This document shows, piece after piece, positions 1-15,060 of a DNA stretch of 64,000 nt. The stretch spans positions 37,954,803 to 38,018,802 of the forward strand of contig JAPWDM010000004.1 of the NCBI GenBank assembly GCA_035578155.1. The letters are read 5' to 3'. The notes below the pieces were generated by a model. The model worked only from the letters and a program-made list of their open reading frames with translations, did no database searches and was not told the DNA's origin. How positions within the stretch are numbered: the stretch's first letter is position 1; each line of letters starts with the position of its first letter. A program made the position numbers and the translations under genes. The stretch is from Brachynemurus nebulosus. Taxonomy: Eukaryota; Arthropoda; Insecta; Neuroptera; Myrmeleontidae.

Positions 1-407
1 GGGATTAATGCTAGCAGCTCCTCAACATTGTTTAAAAAGTCATATAACAGTCTAGGATTCCCATCAAAAGTAGGTAAATCCTTTACCGCATCAGGTATTC
101 TTAAACTATTGTATATTTCTAAAGGAGTCGGGGTTGCCATTATTGTGGTAGTGTTAATATTATTACTAATAAAATTACTTAAGAGGTTTGTATCAATTGA
201 ATTATTTACTAATACGTTATTAGAATGTTCAGTATCAGTTAAATTATTAGTTGTTTCGTTAATAGTGCCAATATTGTCTTGTTCAGGACAACTAGCAAGT
301 TCGACACTGCCTCCGTGTTCCTCGGATATAGTATCGGAAGAACTTCCCCGTTTAGAATAAGGCGATACTCTTAATGATACAAGCTTATTTTTTGGACGAG
401 TGGACAT
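1..407 (-). CDS. gag: Partial Gag of a Ty3/gypsy-type LTR retrotransposon
   Basis: A minus-strand frame begins with ATG at 407-405 and stays open to the window edge, giving about 135 codons with no stop. The first 80 or so residues are Ser/Asn/Thr-rich and probably disordered. Near residues 110-135 there is a segment containing LPTFDGNP followed by a Leu-rich helix-like stretch, which resembles the start of the capsid-like region of Ty3/gypsy Gag proteins. The frame lies about 290 bases downstream of a tRNA-Ser primer binding site on the same strand, as expected for gag. It would make the structural polyprotein that packages the element RNA. An insect errantivirus-like element is possible, but pol and env lie outside the window. 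The frame is undamaged as far as it can be seen. Confidence 0.72.
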   Translation of the reverse strand, partial: MSTRPKNKLVSLRVSPYSKRGSSSDTISEEHGGSVELASCPEQDNIGTINETTNNLTDTEHSNNVLVNNSIDTNLLSNFISNNINTTTIMATPTPLEIYNSLRIPDAVKDLPTFDGNPRLLYDFLNNVEELLALI

Positions 408-696
408 AGGAAAAAGCGAATAACAATTGTAATAATCGACTTACGTGAACCAGATGTAGAACATTCCGTTGGTAATGTGCCTTCACCAGCTTATTGCTCC
501 TGGTTCCGTTGATTGGTATTGTAGGTTCGTAATCCAAACCCTTGAAAGTGACCAGGTGATCCTGTGATTGTATTGGTGCCGCTAGTAGTGGAAACCCTCC
601 AAGTCTCGATTTTCTTTCGAGGTCGAAAAGTACTACCGACGATCCGACGATTAGTACTGTTCGCGAGTTTAACCGAAATTTCTAGAGCACACAATT
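408..696 (-). other. Untranslated leader of the LTR retrotransposon
   Basis: This stretch lies between the primer binding site and the gag start. It has no long minus-strand frame and would be the 5' leader with any packaging signal. A 67-codon minus-strand frame at 491-694 resembles no protein I know and is probably chance. Confidence 0.45.
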
Positions 697-715
697 AATC
701 CTACCGACTGCGCCA
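697..715 (-). other. tRNA-Ser primer binding site
   Basis: Read on the minus strand this is TGGCGCAGTCGGTAGGATT. It is complementary to CCA plus the 3' end of an insect tRNA-Ser over about 19 bases. The same primer is known for the Drosophila 17.6/297/Tom group of Ty3/gypsy elements. It fixes the 3' edge of the 5' LTR at about 716 and the direction of the element. Confidence 0.75.
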
Positions 716-1052
716 ATTAAGTTCACTCGAAAAATAATAGAGTTTTTAAAAAGAATTACAATGTTATTTTATTTAATCTTTAGTCACAAAACAATAATTA
801 CAAAAATTAATTATTACAATAATCGTCAATACAATAAGCTTGTAGTTTTATGTCAAGGAAGTAACTTGTTGCTGGCCGGTTGATCTTCTTTATTTATAGG
901 CTTCATAATGCTGATTCGATATGCACGTGCCACTGGATCATTTTCCCAGTGATGCGATGTTTGTGAGAATTGTTAATTATGCATTTTTGATACAGTGCAA
1001 ATTCCACCATTTCCGTTGGACTGAATATTTGAAATCGACATTTGAAATCTGA
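716..1052 (-). repeat. Presumed 5' LTR of the Ty3/gypsy element
   Basis: The sequence immediately upstream, in element sense, of the primer binding site should be the 5' LTR. On the minus strand it holds TATAAATA (complement at 891-898), a plausible core promoter, and AT-rich sequence with a possible polyadenylation signal. The outer boundary is a guess, because the partner LTR is off the window and no target duplication can be checked. Confidence 0.4.
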
Positions 1053-1100
1053 TACTCTCTGCAGTGTCATCATTTATGTGTCTATTGTGTTAAGCGACTG

Positions 1101-1344
<244 letters not shown>

Positions 1345-1414
1345 ATCCGGGGCTCAGGTTCCAATGTGACATCTGGCGTAATAGCTGAATTTCGAGTTTT
1401 CGAAATTCGCTAAT
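1345..1414 (-). mobile_element. HL-B element, 5' half only
   Basis: On the minus strand this reads TTAGCGAATTTC, then the conserved text with AAATTCAGCTATTACG, and stops at the TA tract. It matches the left half of the HL-B copies at 12,382 and 16,196. No right half is found on the other side of the TA tract, so the copy ends in its microsatellite. Confidence 0.7.
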
Positions 1415-1971
1415 AAACACTATCTATAAATATTTCAAAAAGTAAGCTAGGGTAAAGCTTTATTGTTTAGTTTTATAATTATACTCTAATTCATTTGTAA
1501 TTATCTAAAGTTATCAAATGGATGACGGGTTATAGTTTATCAAAATTTGCCTTACATTTATTACAGAAATTTAAAATAAATATGATTGATGGTTTAGACA
1601 AATTTTTCTTATATTGAACATGGTCTAATATCTAATGTCGTTACAGAGATAAATGTTTATTTTCCTAAACTAGAGGTAATGAAATCAGTCAAGTGGTCAG
1701 GCTTGCTCAAGCACTAGTTCGCTGGCACTTGGACAGCTAGGTCAAGTATTCGGTTTCCACACCCGGCTATATGCTCCCGAAGGTTTTTCTACCGTCTCCC
1801 GTCTTAATTCTAAATAAAAATCAATACAATTTAAAAAAGGGTTTGCAGACACATACTTTCCAAATTTTAACCACTACAGCACATCCTTTATTCACATCAT
1901 ACCTAATAATATAATCTAATGTGTAAGAAAAGTGTAAAGGTAATGATGTGGGTGATGTATGTTATAAAAAA
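1415..1971. other. No recognisable feature
   Basis: AT-rich sequence with no frame or repeat that I could connect to anything else in the window. Confidence 0.5.
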
Positions 1972-3770
<1,799 letters not shown>

Positions 3771-5035
3771 AAAAAAGTAGTCGGAAGGACCGACATTCAA
3801 CCCTGTTACTTATTATTGTTATATCAAACATGACTGAATTATATTAGATGTCGTTACAATGACAAATGCATGTCGGTATGAATTCTACCGTAACGTGGTT
3901 GTGTTGTAGAATCGGTAATATTTGATATTGTATTTCTTTTTTTGGCGCCGAACATATGTAACAAAAACCGAAGTTATTAACCACTAGATAAGTGCAAAAT
4001 GAGCTTTCAGTTTAGAATTTTAAAAAAATCAGAAACAACATTATATTTTTTCTTTTCTTGTTTTTCATTATTTTGTAAAGGAATTGTTATAAATTTAGCA
4101 TAAAATTGTTAGTTTGTAATCACATTGTATATGTAAATACGTAGGCATATTATAATATTGTTTGTGAAAATTGAGATAAACAATATATTATTTAGTAAAT
4201 AAAACAATATTTATAACATATACCTAAGTATATAATACACTACCTTCGTCGTCATTGCTGTATGCCCTAAACCGGATACATCCTTATAGTCATCTTATAC
4301 TCTCATAATATGGATACGTATCTTACTTTACAATTGAATTTTGGCAAACACACTCTCAAATACTTAACTTAGTTAGGTTTTGTGTTTTCTTCTTCTTCTT
4401 CACTTCAATATATTGTGTTTATAAGCATATATGTTAAAATAATGTTATTAGTGAAATTTAGATGATTTTATTCATTTAGTTTCTAATATGATAAGTGGTA
4501 GTCACAAATTTACCTTGGCAGGTTTGTGAGTCATAGAATAGAATAATTAAATATAACATATTATTTATAAACGGAAGTGTTATTTATTTATTAATAAATA
4601 ATTGTGAAACATATTAAGAAATAATTACGACCGATGACACAATAGATGAGAATTTAATGAAATATTTGAGTAAACTATGAGCATGTACGTATACTGAATA
4701 GCTTTTTGAAAGATTCACTTTATTTTCCTTATACGATTGGTCTAGCCAGAGGCGTAACTACAAATTTTACACCCTAGAGTGACAGCGCCCTTCTAGAAAG
4801 GGTCCAGTTTTTCCAAAAGAATTCGAAAAATAAAAGTGGCTCGCACCAATATTTTGGCTTCAACTTTGCCTCCAACGATGACTCAAATATCAACTTTTAA
4901 AATCAAACAATAAATTTCAAAATTCTTCTAATTGCATTTAATAACATTATAATAAAATTAAACAACAAATTTGAGCAACAAAAAAGGTAAACGAAATTAT
5001 TATTCTATATCCTCGCACACCATACATTTATAAGC
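3771..5035. other. Mostly unrecognised AT-rich sequence
   Basis: No coding frame of note. At about 4748 a CAGAGGCGTAACTACA motif resembles one end of insect hAT-type MITEs, but I found no partner end nearby. Confidence 0.45.
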
Positions 5036-5043
5036 AGGTGGAA

Positions 5044-5398
5044 CAGGGTCGTAACTAAGTCTTCAGAGGCCCCGGGGAAGAAAGTACATTCAGGGCCCCT
5101 ACGCCGTCCTGGGCAAAGCAAAAAATTCTGCCCCTGACAAAAAAGCTGCGACCCTTTTTTTTGCTCGACAGCCGTTTGCTGCCCTTAAAATTACGCCCCC
5201 CCCGGCAAAAAAAGCGGCGACCTTTTTTTTTGCTTGTCTGTCGTTTGCTTGTTTGTTGCCCCAATTTTACAGAAATACCGCCCTTAAAAATTACCAAGAA
5301 ATTTAGAAATTTGGAATTTTTTGTATTCTTTTGGGGACCCCATGTGGCTGGGGGCTCCGCGGCAATGCCGCGGTTGCCCCAGCTTAGTTACGGCCCTG
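5044..5398. mobile_element. hAT-type MITE with 8-bp target duplication
   Basis: The 355 bp element has terminal inverted repeats CAGGGTCGTAACTAAG and CTTAGTTACGGCCCTG. The flanks AGGTGGAA (5036-5043) and AGGTGGAG (5399-5406) match at 7 of 8 positions, the size expected for hAT transposition. The interior is unusually GC-rich and holds a duplicated segment of poly-T followed by TGCTYG and GTTTGCT (about 5152-5260). It has no transposase. Two short frames crossing it are not genes. Confidence 0.8.
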
Positions 5399-5406
5399 AG
5401 GTGGAG

Positions 5407-6900
5407 CCTTTGTTGCACATGCTACAAACCCAATCTTTAATGCAGCATATCCAGTCTGCAGCAGGCGATAGAACTGGAAGTCAGACCCACACATGTAATA
5501 GAGGTGGTTGTACTTCTCCTCTTTCTCTTCTTTGTTCGCTTCTTGTGGGCCAAATCACTTAGAGAGACATAATTAGAAGAAATCTCGTCTTTTTAGCGAT
5601 AAAACTAGTCATTCGTGGTTTGAACTGATCAGTTACCGTTTTATGTTTATAACAATAAATAAATAACTATACCTCTTTTCAGATAAAATTGATCATGAGT
5701 TTTCGTTAAAAAATTAAATAATTCTTATATTCGAAACAAATCGATCTTCTATTCTTTTCTAAAAATAAACTGCAAATTTAAAATTTACATAAATGCAACA
5801 ATAAAAGAGATGAAGCCAAGAAAACGGAAATTATTTAAATTCAAAGTTACGAAGCACGGTTAAATTTAACTGAAATAGACCATATAAATTATTATTAGAC
5901 AATTCAGGATAAATACCTTAATTTACCCAACCCTATATACACATTTAAACAGTATTTTGGCGCTCTGTTAAAGTAGCTTTCAAAACTGTCAAAGTTACTC
6001 TTAATAGCAATATAATTCCATTTTACGGTAGTTAATGATGTTAATTTTCTACCTGTACTTTAATTTATGTAAAACAATCTCTTTCCGAAAGTGTTAGCTG
6101 CTTATTAAATAGACAACAAGTCAAGAATTTTTTTACAAGTACATTCCCTGACATTCATCGCTGCATACTTTTAAAATCATTTGAAGAACTTATTATGTTT
6201 ATATTTGGCACGCGCTCTTATAATTTTACTGACACGCAAACCACAAATCCCTCTACACTCTCTGTTTAATTTTTTATACTTGGCTAAAAAGATTTTGTAG
6301 GTTTAATATTTACCCTTTTGGCATAATTTTATTTTGTAAGTATCTATTAGATTTTAACCTTTATTTATACCACGGTTAAACAACATAATATTGACTTTGT
6401 TTAATCATAAAAACTTTTTTATTAACGTTATTAGCGAGAATTATTTACAAATATATGTAGATGTAATGAATGGCATGTGAAGTTAAATATGTGAAAAGGT
6501 TTATTCATGTCTGAGTGTACAGAGAAAGCTTTGAGGATTTTTTCCTTTTTACAAAAAGTCCGTTTGTTAATGTTTGTGCGGAACTAATACAACCGTTTGT
6601 ACATACATCTATCTAACTTGTATTGGGTTTTACGCTCCTAACAAACACTTATTTCTTCATTCAATGTTGAATGATATATTCCGGTGTTATTACAAATACG
6701 GTGACTTCATATGCAATTTAGAACGGGATTGGCATTAACTTTTATAATGATAATAATGGCATAATCATTATTTTATACCTTATTCATAAAGATTAAAATT
6801 ACAATATATTATGATGTGAGTGGAGGATGAGGAAAATTATGGAGGAGGTTCGAATTTTGAAAGTGTGCGTCTGCAGTTGTGTTCTTAGACGAGTTATGCC
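5407..6900. other. No recognisable feature
   Basis: AT-rich sequence with no long frame and no repeat that I could match elsewhere in the window. Confidence 0.5.
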
Positions 6901-7229
6901 GGTATTCATCAAAAATTATTAAGGGAAGCTGATCAGTTCTAGGTCAAAGGGACGCGGAGCATCACATAATTCTGGCCCTGTCTGCATTGGCTACAATGAG
7001 GGGAATAGAGCTCGGAAAATTTTTCCTTTCTGTTCGTCTGAAAGTATGTACCGTATTTGATTCAATTTTTCTGAAGGGATTTGATAATCGCAACTTCAGA
7101 TGTCGTTCTCTAGTTCTTTGCAAACGTCCGTCCAGTATCACTTCTTGGTATCTCTAATGAGATCTTTGAGTTTCACTTTTTCCCTTTTATAGGTACCACT
7201 TCTAGCGTTCTTCTTCATCGAGTTCTGCT

Positions 7230-7661
7230 TTAAAATCTATGACAAGTATTACAGACGCTGCTCTGATCTTCAATGGCTTTGGCCAGTATGGCGTGCCTCT
7301 CAGGATGTCGCTTGCATTAGCAGTCCTTGAAAGCGTGAGTAAATGTCTCCGGCTCCGCTATGCCTCCGACTTCGCCAGTCGTCTCAAACCATTTCTAGGT
7401 AGTAATGATTAACGTCTCTTCTCGAAGCACGTCCTATCTCCTTATCTTTTTCACAAGCCATTGCGTCGAGCAACTGATACCTATAAGCGATTGTGACCCC
7501 CTTCTGATAAATGTAGGTTTATTGTCCGTATTGTGGACGACTAAATTCGTATGCGCTATTACTTCTGCTAGATACTCGCCTATGACTTCTACGACCGGGG
7601 AGCCCCAAAGTGGGGCCTGTCTAAAAGTGTTGCTCCTCTTAATAGTGATGACTAATTTCAC
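7230..7661 (-). pseudogene. LINE endonuclease relic (R1/I-like)
   Basis: The minus-strand translation from 7661 contains WGSPVVEVIGEYL, then NLVVHNTDNKPTF, then SLIGISCST. This is the C-terminal part of the apurinic-type endonuclease of R1/I-group LINEs, where the family reads roughly WGSP...GE.L...NL...N....PTF......S.ID.. . In the relic the S-IDL motif is altered to LIGIS. The match continues in other frames downstream with DVLREETL and PETFTHAFKDC, so there are frameshifts and stops. The enzyme nicked target DNA to prime reverse transcription; this copy is dead. No reverse transcriptase of the same element was found next to it. Confidence 0.6.
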
Positions 7662-7690
7662 TAGTCTGTGTATTGATAATCATTAATAAC

Positions 7691-8578
7691 GTTCAAAATA
7701 AAGCAGCTGAAAATCTGAGTTTATAGCTGAAATTAACTGTAGAAATATTCATAAGACATGATTAGACATCATCGTTATATCCGAAGTTGTTATAACCGAA
7801 TATATTTACTGTAGAATTTAAAACGTACTTTTAGGGAGCCAAGTGTCTACGCACTTAAGTAATAACTGACCTCATTATGATCTACTGTACATCTATGTAT
7901 ATACCTATACTATTAAAATTTGTTCAGAAAATGTATTCTTATCTAATTCGTTTTCTATACAGATTATTTATGTATAACAAAATTTAAATATTTTTCGTTG
8001 GAAATCTTTAAAGAATAATTTTATTGTTAAAATGTAAATCTTCCCATTAATGAAAGCCTCCACTTTTTTTATTTGTTGATTTTATTATTAAGTAGTTTTT
8101 CAGTTAATGAGAATGTAGAACATTGATTATGTAAATTGTTACGATACTTTGCTAACGCTATTGTCAGTGGCGGAACACTGAAAAATAAAATGTTCAAAAA
8201 AACATTTAAGATATTTTAAATACTTTGAAATTTAATGTAACGCTTCAAGATTTTATAAATGGTGTTCCACATTGCTTTAAACTTCACTTACTTTACTTCA
8301 CTTGTTCACTCTCAATTATTTGTATCCTAGTCCCTAACATGAAATATGGGTGACGCAAAGATTCTCACTTGCGCCTCTGGTAATGAAATTGAGACCAGAG
8401 GCGCTCTCGTAATGTTTGGGTCACTGTTATTCCTGGAAAATTAAAGAAACTAGGCAGTGTAACAACTTTTTTTATTTGACTGTTTAAATTATTTGTCATT
8501 TTAAATTAGTAGTTCATTACTTATAGGTCAAATGAAGCAAAATTAGACGCATCTTGTCTTCTATTTCTTTCCTTTTTG
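7691..8578. other. No recognisable feature
   Basis: AT-rich sequence. A short inverted pair around GAGGCGC/GCGCCTC near 8371-8404 is the only structure I noticed, and it is too small to interpret. Confidence 0.45.
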
Positions 8579-9222
<644 letters not shown>

Positions 9223-9785
9223 AATCCACGGTAGCGATTTAGCTATATTTTATTTCTCTCAGCTGAAACAATTTTGTATATATTTGTTCCGTTTTTTTGT
9301 AAAAAATTCTCAAGAAAATATGTTTTATGTTAAAGACGTTTGATTATGTTTATATGGAATTAAAACTAGTAACATTTTGGCACAATTGTATAAAAATTAC
9401 GTTAAAACCACATTGAAACAATAACACTAACGTAAATTTATACGCCTTTGAACATATTTTTAATAATTTTGTACAATGTATGCACAATACATATACAGCC
9501 TTGGCTTAAAGTATTAGGCACCCCCATAAAACACGTGTAACTCATAAATTAGTTTAAAAATGTCTTATCTGTTTAACAAAAGAATGAAAGGCAATACTAA
9601 TAGTTAATTTTAAACAATAGATAAAGGATTTTAAAGAATCATTGAACCTCTGGTCCACAAAACATGAAATATGAAGTTTTTTGAAAAATAATTAATTTAT
9701 TTGTTAGCCTTTTATTAACTTTCGAGATAACAAGATGCTACTGAATGTTGTCTATTTGTGTAGTAGAGACAGTCAGTAATACGAA

Positions 9786-10262
9786 ATGCCGAAACAACGA
9801 GAACTTAACACAGAAACGCGGATAAGAATCCAGATGTTATATGAAGAATGAAAGACACAAATAGAAATTGCTAAATTAGTAAAAGTTTGACGTTGTGCAG
9901 TGCAATCTACCATTAAAAGGTTCGCGGAGACTGGCTCTCACACAAACAAAATGATAATTGGCAGAAAACGCATTACTACTAACCGCCAGGTTAAAAAAAC
10001 TTATTCGTGGCCCACTTAAGGACCGCAAAAAACTTACTTTGGGTTCGCTGCAGCTTCATCGGAGGATATTGGGAAACCAACTAGTTCTCGAACTATAAGA
10101 AGAAGACTCACAGAAGCAGGCTTAAAAAAACGCAAAGCAAGGAAGAATCCTTGGCTCTCCGACAACAACAAGAAGAATCGTTTGGAGTGGGCTCTAAGAC
10201 ACCAGCATTCTTCTGAAGAAGATTGGTCCAATGTGGTATGATCCAACGAATCTAATTTTGAG
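9786..10262 (+). pseudogene. Tc1 transposase N-terminal relic, left half
   Basis: From ATG at 9786 the translation begins MPKQRELNTETRIRIQML, a Tc1-type DNA-binding helix-turn-helix start. It continues with stops to RFAETGSHTNK and then to the start of the catalytic domain, where the usual W-S-D-E-S reads with a stop and Asn in place of the first catalytic Asp. It ends there because the sequence turns into the inverted copy. It cannot encode a working transposase. Confidence 0.72.
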
Positions 10263-10287
10263 GTAAGTTAAATTTTATACCATCGTA

Positions 10288-10770
10288 TTAAACAACGTGA
10301 TTAGATTTGCCGGACAATACCACATAAGACCAATCTTCTTCAGAAGAATGCTGGTATCTTAGAGCCCATTCTAAACGATTTTTCTTGTTGTTGTCGGAGA
10401 ACCAAAGTTTCTTCCTAGCTTTGCGGCTTTTTAAACGTGCTTCTGTGAGTCTTCTTCTTACAGTTCGAGAACTAATTGGTTTCCCATTGTCCTTCGATGA
10501 AGCTGCGGCGAGCTCAAAAGAAGTTTTTTTGTGGTCTTTAAGTGAGTCACGGATAAATTTTCTATCGCAGTGGTCAGTAGTAATGCGTATTCTGCCCGTT
10601 CGCATTTTGTTTGTGTGAGAGCCAGTCTCCGCGAACCTTTTAATGGTAGATTGCACTGCACATCGTCAAACTTTTACTAACTTAGCAATCTTTACTTGAG
10701 TCTTCCCTTCTTCACATAACATTTGGATTTTTATCCCTGTTTCTGTGTTAAGTTCTCATTGTTTCGGCAT
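10288..10770 (-). pseudogene. Tc1 transposase N-terminal relic, right half
   Basis: This is the inverted counterpart of the left relic, with the start codon complement at 10,768-10,770. A 122-codon frame covers RFAETGSHTNK, GRIRITTDH and DWSYVVLSG, the linker between helix-turn-helix and catalytic domain. It is better preserved than the left half over this part, but it too stops before the rest of the DDE triad. Confidence 0.7.
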
Positions 10771-12502
10771 TTCGTATTACAAACTGCCTTTACTACACAA
10801 ATAAACAACATTCAACAGGTTCTTGTTATCTTGAAAGTTAATAAAAGACTAACAAATAAATTACATTATTTTTCCAAAAACTTCATATTTGATGTTTTGT
10901 GGACCAGATGTTTAATGATACCTTAATATACTTTATCTATTGTTTAAAATTAACTTTTACTATTGCCTTTCATTCTATTATTAAACAGATAAGTCATTTT
11001 TAAATTAATTTATGAGTTACACGTGTTTTATGGGGGTGCCTAATACTTTTGGCCAAGGCTGTATTCAGTTTCAATACTATTTATTTCATATTCAATTTTT
11101 TTTTTATTTGACAGATAAAATTAATAAAATGGATGCATACATAAAAATTTTAACACATTTTTTTTTCGTAATATATTTCTTTTGAAATTATTGAAAAGTT
11201 TACAAAAAATAAAAATAATGAAATACAAGAAGTAAATTTAGTAAGTTAGTTGATAAAATTTCTTACACTTCAGCATATGATGGTGAAAATTTTACAATTT
11301 TCTGGAAAAAATGTGACGTTACATGACATGGTGTTATTTTGTGATTGTAATTATAAATATAAAATATATAAAAAAACGATAAATCTACTTTATTGATGGT
11401 CTTAATTTGACAAAAACGGTATTGTTAGTAAAATTATTTTTTTTGAAAAATTTTAAAGTTAATTGTCCATTGAAAATCATAATTTCGTTGATTTGATTCC
11501 AGATAATATGAAGCATAATTATGCGTTCCAAAGTATTTATGATAATTTTTCAGAAAAGTATTGGTTTTCAAATAATTTTGCATTATTTTCAAATATCGTT
11601 AAAAATATTTCTAACTAGCCTTGAAATGGATTACATTCACTGAAGCAGTCATTACTGAAGCAGTGTCAAAGTACGTTATATCCACCCGCAAAAATAGGAA
11701 CAACATCCGTCAAATCCAATAAAATTTTAATACAAATTTCATAGTAGAATTTCAAATTACGGTACGTCCGAAAACATTGTAAAAATTGAGCGTAATTACA
11801 TAATATGATGCTGTTTTTATAGTAAATCTATCGTACAATAGTGAATATCAATAGTTATGTAGATAAGTTTTAGTTATTCAAATCAGCTGTTCAAAACTTA
11901 TCTTGTTAAGAAAGTAAACAGCTAAATTGCGCTTATTTCATCATTTTGGCTTGTTCTAAGAATCCGAGATTCTTTTGATAATAAAAGTCTTAATACCAAA
12001 CAAGTGGATGTAACTTGTGTTTAGATAGAAAGTGAGGAGATAATAATTCCATTTTCGCCTGGAAAATGTAGAAAAACGAAAAAGAATCAAGAGGACAGTA
12101 TTTCGTATATTCTCAGCAAAGAAGAGGTTTTAGGCATTTAATTTTTTGATTTATTCCTTGTAGAGGATGAAATTAAGGACATTTCTAATAAATAAAACAT
12201 TAAGCATTAAGGTTGATTTGATTTATGCTTTTAATAATGAAAATAAAACTTCTCTTTGAAACACTAGCAGTGTATATCTCTTTATTGTCGGACTGCCATT
12301 TTAACGAGAAAACATTTCCAAAACTCGTTATCTTCTAATTACAGATCCAAAACACGTTATGTCCAACAATTTTTGTTTTTTAGCGAATTTCCAAAACTGG
12401 AAATTCAGCTTTTACGCCAGGTGTCATGGTGCGACCTAAGCCCGGGACCATATCAGAAATATGTTTTGAGGTCCCTAGAATACGAAAATGATATTCACTA
12501 AA

Positions 12503-12596
<94 letters not shown>

Positions 12597-13554
12597 CCGC
12601 GCGATAACTCTCGAATGAAACGTCTAACGCTTATGAAATTTTGTGTGCGGATTGGATTCTGAATTGGCTTGGCTAAGTTCGTTAGCCAGACACGTCGGAT
12701 GCCCAGAAGTAGGTTTTCTGGCCATTTTTTATCATTCGATCCTATCATAAGGCAGTTCGATTTTTACATCGTTGAAAAGGAAAAAAAAAATTATGAAGAA
12801 AATATTCTTATAATTTTCTTTCTATTTTAAGTATTTTTCGAGAAAATGTAAATTTTCACTTTTATTCTTTCTTTGTTAGTCTAATAAGTAATTTATATTT
12901 ATATCTCAGTTCTTTATAAAGTATAAAAATATTTCACTTTTTTATTAAAGAATTTTGTGAGAACAAGTGAAAACTATTCACATATATGTGTAATAACACA
13001 CATACATGTATAGAGTTTTGTTTCTCATTTATTGCATTATAATTAGCATGGTTCTATCCCATGTTAAAAAATGTAAATTAAACAGATTTTCTAAGCTAAT
13101 GTAATGAAGAATTTTTTTTTTTTTTTTATTGAATTTTTAAGTAAACAAGAAATTGAAGATTATGTTGTGATATAAATATTAAATATAAAACAAAACAAAA
13201 TATGTACAATGTACATAATTATGTATGTACGGAAAAATATTTTGAATCGATTTTGAAAATTTTTCCACTAATAATTAATAATGTTAAAAAATTAAACCAT
13301 TTCAAATGGATTTAAGGTATTTTATGTGAGGTCAAGGTTTTCGGGACCTAAAAAGGCCAGAAATTAATTAACCAATCGATTTTAAAAATTTTTTCACAGT
13401 TAGTAAGTTAAAGTATTTGAATTAATTAATTAAATGATGTCCGCAAGAAGCTTACGGACTGCCATAAGTTATATGAGATCCTTAGAACCCTTTTCTTACT
13501 GTTAGAGTACTAGATTTGTATGAGTTTCGCCAGGATTTACTGATCCCATAATTG

Positions 13555-14520
13555 TAAAAAATAAACTAAACGACCAATTTTAAAAATTTCTTCACTGTTA
13601 CAGAGCTAAACTATTTTAGATAGATTTAGAATACATTATGTAAGGTCCGTCAGGGTCCACAGGACCCAAAAGTGTCAAAAATAAACTAACTGACCGATTT
13701 TGAAAATTTTTTCACTGTTACAGAGCTAAACTATTTTAGATAAATATCGATTACGTTATGTAAGGTCCGCCTGGGTCCATAGGACCCAAAAGTGTCAAAA
13801 ATAAACTGCCTGATCGATTTTGAAAATTTTTTCACTGTTACAGAGCTAAACTGTTTTAGATAAATATAGATTCCGTTATGTAAGGTCTGCCAGGGTCCAT
13901 AGGATCCAGAAGTGTCAAAAATAAACTAACTGACCGATTTTGAAAATTTTTTCACTGTTACAGAGCTAAACTATTTTAGATAAATATAGATTACGTTATG
14001 TAAGGTCTGCCAGGGTCCATGGGATCCAAAAGTGTCAAAAATAAACTAACCGACCGATTTTGACAATTTTTTCACTGTTGGGGAACTAACTATTTTAGAT
14101 AGACATACATTACGTTATTTAGGGTCCGCCAGGGTCCATGGGACCCAAAAGTGGTAAAAATAAACTAACCGACCGATTTTGAAAATTTTTTCACTGTTAC
14201 AGAGCTAAACTATTTTAGATAAATATAGATTACGTTATGTAAAGTCTGCCAGGGTCCATCGGATCCAAAAGCGTCAAAAATAAACTAGCCGACTGATTTT
14301 GAAAATTTTTTCACTGTTGAGGAGCTAAGCTATTTTAGATACATATAGATTACGTTATGTAAGGTCTGAAGTGTCAGTAGGACCTAAAAGTGTCAAAAAT
14401 AAAATAACTGACCGATTTTGAAACCTTTTTACTATTACCGAGGTAAACTATTTTAGATAGGTACAGGTTGTGTTATCTGAGATCCACAACTGTCCTGCGG
14501 ATGCAAATGCGGCGTAGAAT
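13555..14520 (+). repeat. 120-bp tandem array in HL-B
   Basis: About eight units, each with a block like CCGATTTTGAAAATTTTTTC then GAGCTAAACTATTTTAGAT, recur at 120-base spacing (13,694, 13,814, 13,934, 14,054, 14,174 and so on). Degenerate units extend from about 13,300 to 15,010. The same units occur at 23 kb and, inverted, at 34 and 60 kb. Confidence 0.88.
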
Positions 14521-14535
14521 GCTACACAACGGGTT

Positions 14536-14715
<180 letters not shown>

Positions 14716-15060
14716 CATAAAGTCCGCCTAGAATATACGGTCGAGCTGATTTTTTAATGAGGTCCACCGGGATCTTGCAGATCCGAAAACGCCAGTAATA
14801 AGCTATCGAAAAGATGCTAAAAAATTTCTCACTGCTAGAGAACTAAATTATTTTAGATGGATACAACTATGCTGCACAAAATTCGTTCGGGTTCTTGGGT
14901 CCCCAAAAATACCAAAACTAATTACCCAGCCGATTTTAAAAATTCTTTTACTCTTAGAAAGCTAAACTATTTTAAATAGGTACAGGTCTTAGATGAGATC
15001 CGCCAGTGCCCAAGATTTGGAAATTCGCTATGTTATGCAGATGCTGCGACAGGGGTATTT

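Larger units (their letters stand above)
9496..11061. mobile_element. Fold-back Tc1-type element (two 5' halves face to face)
   Basis: The ends are CAGCCTTGGCTTAAAGTA and, inverted, TACTTTTGGCCAAGGCTG, each flanked by TA, which is the Tc1/mariner target. The left half (9496 to about 10,262) and right half (about 10,300 to 11,061) are inverted, moderately diverged copies of the same 5' part of a Tc1 transposon. Both TIRs, both untranslated leaders and both transposase N-termini therefore derive from one end. The 3' half of a normal element, with the rest of the DDE domain, is absent. Confidence 0.8.

Noticed and set aside
28..360. 110-codon hydrophobic plus-strand frame
   Set aside because: It is the antisense shadow of the gag frame on the minus strand.
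5161..5562. 133-codon plus-strand frame
   Set aside because: It runs across the right end and target duplication of a hAT-type MITE, so it is a composite of element and flank.
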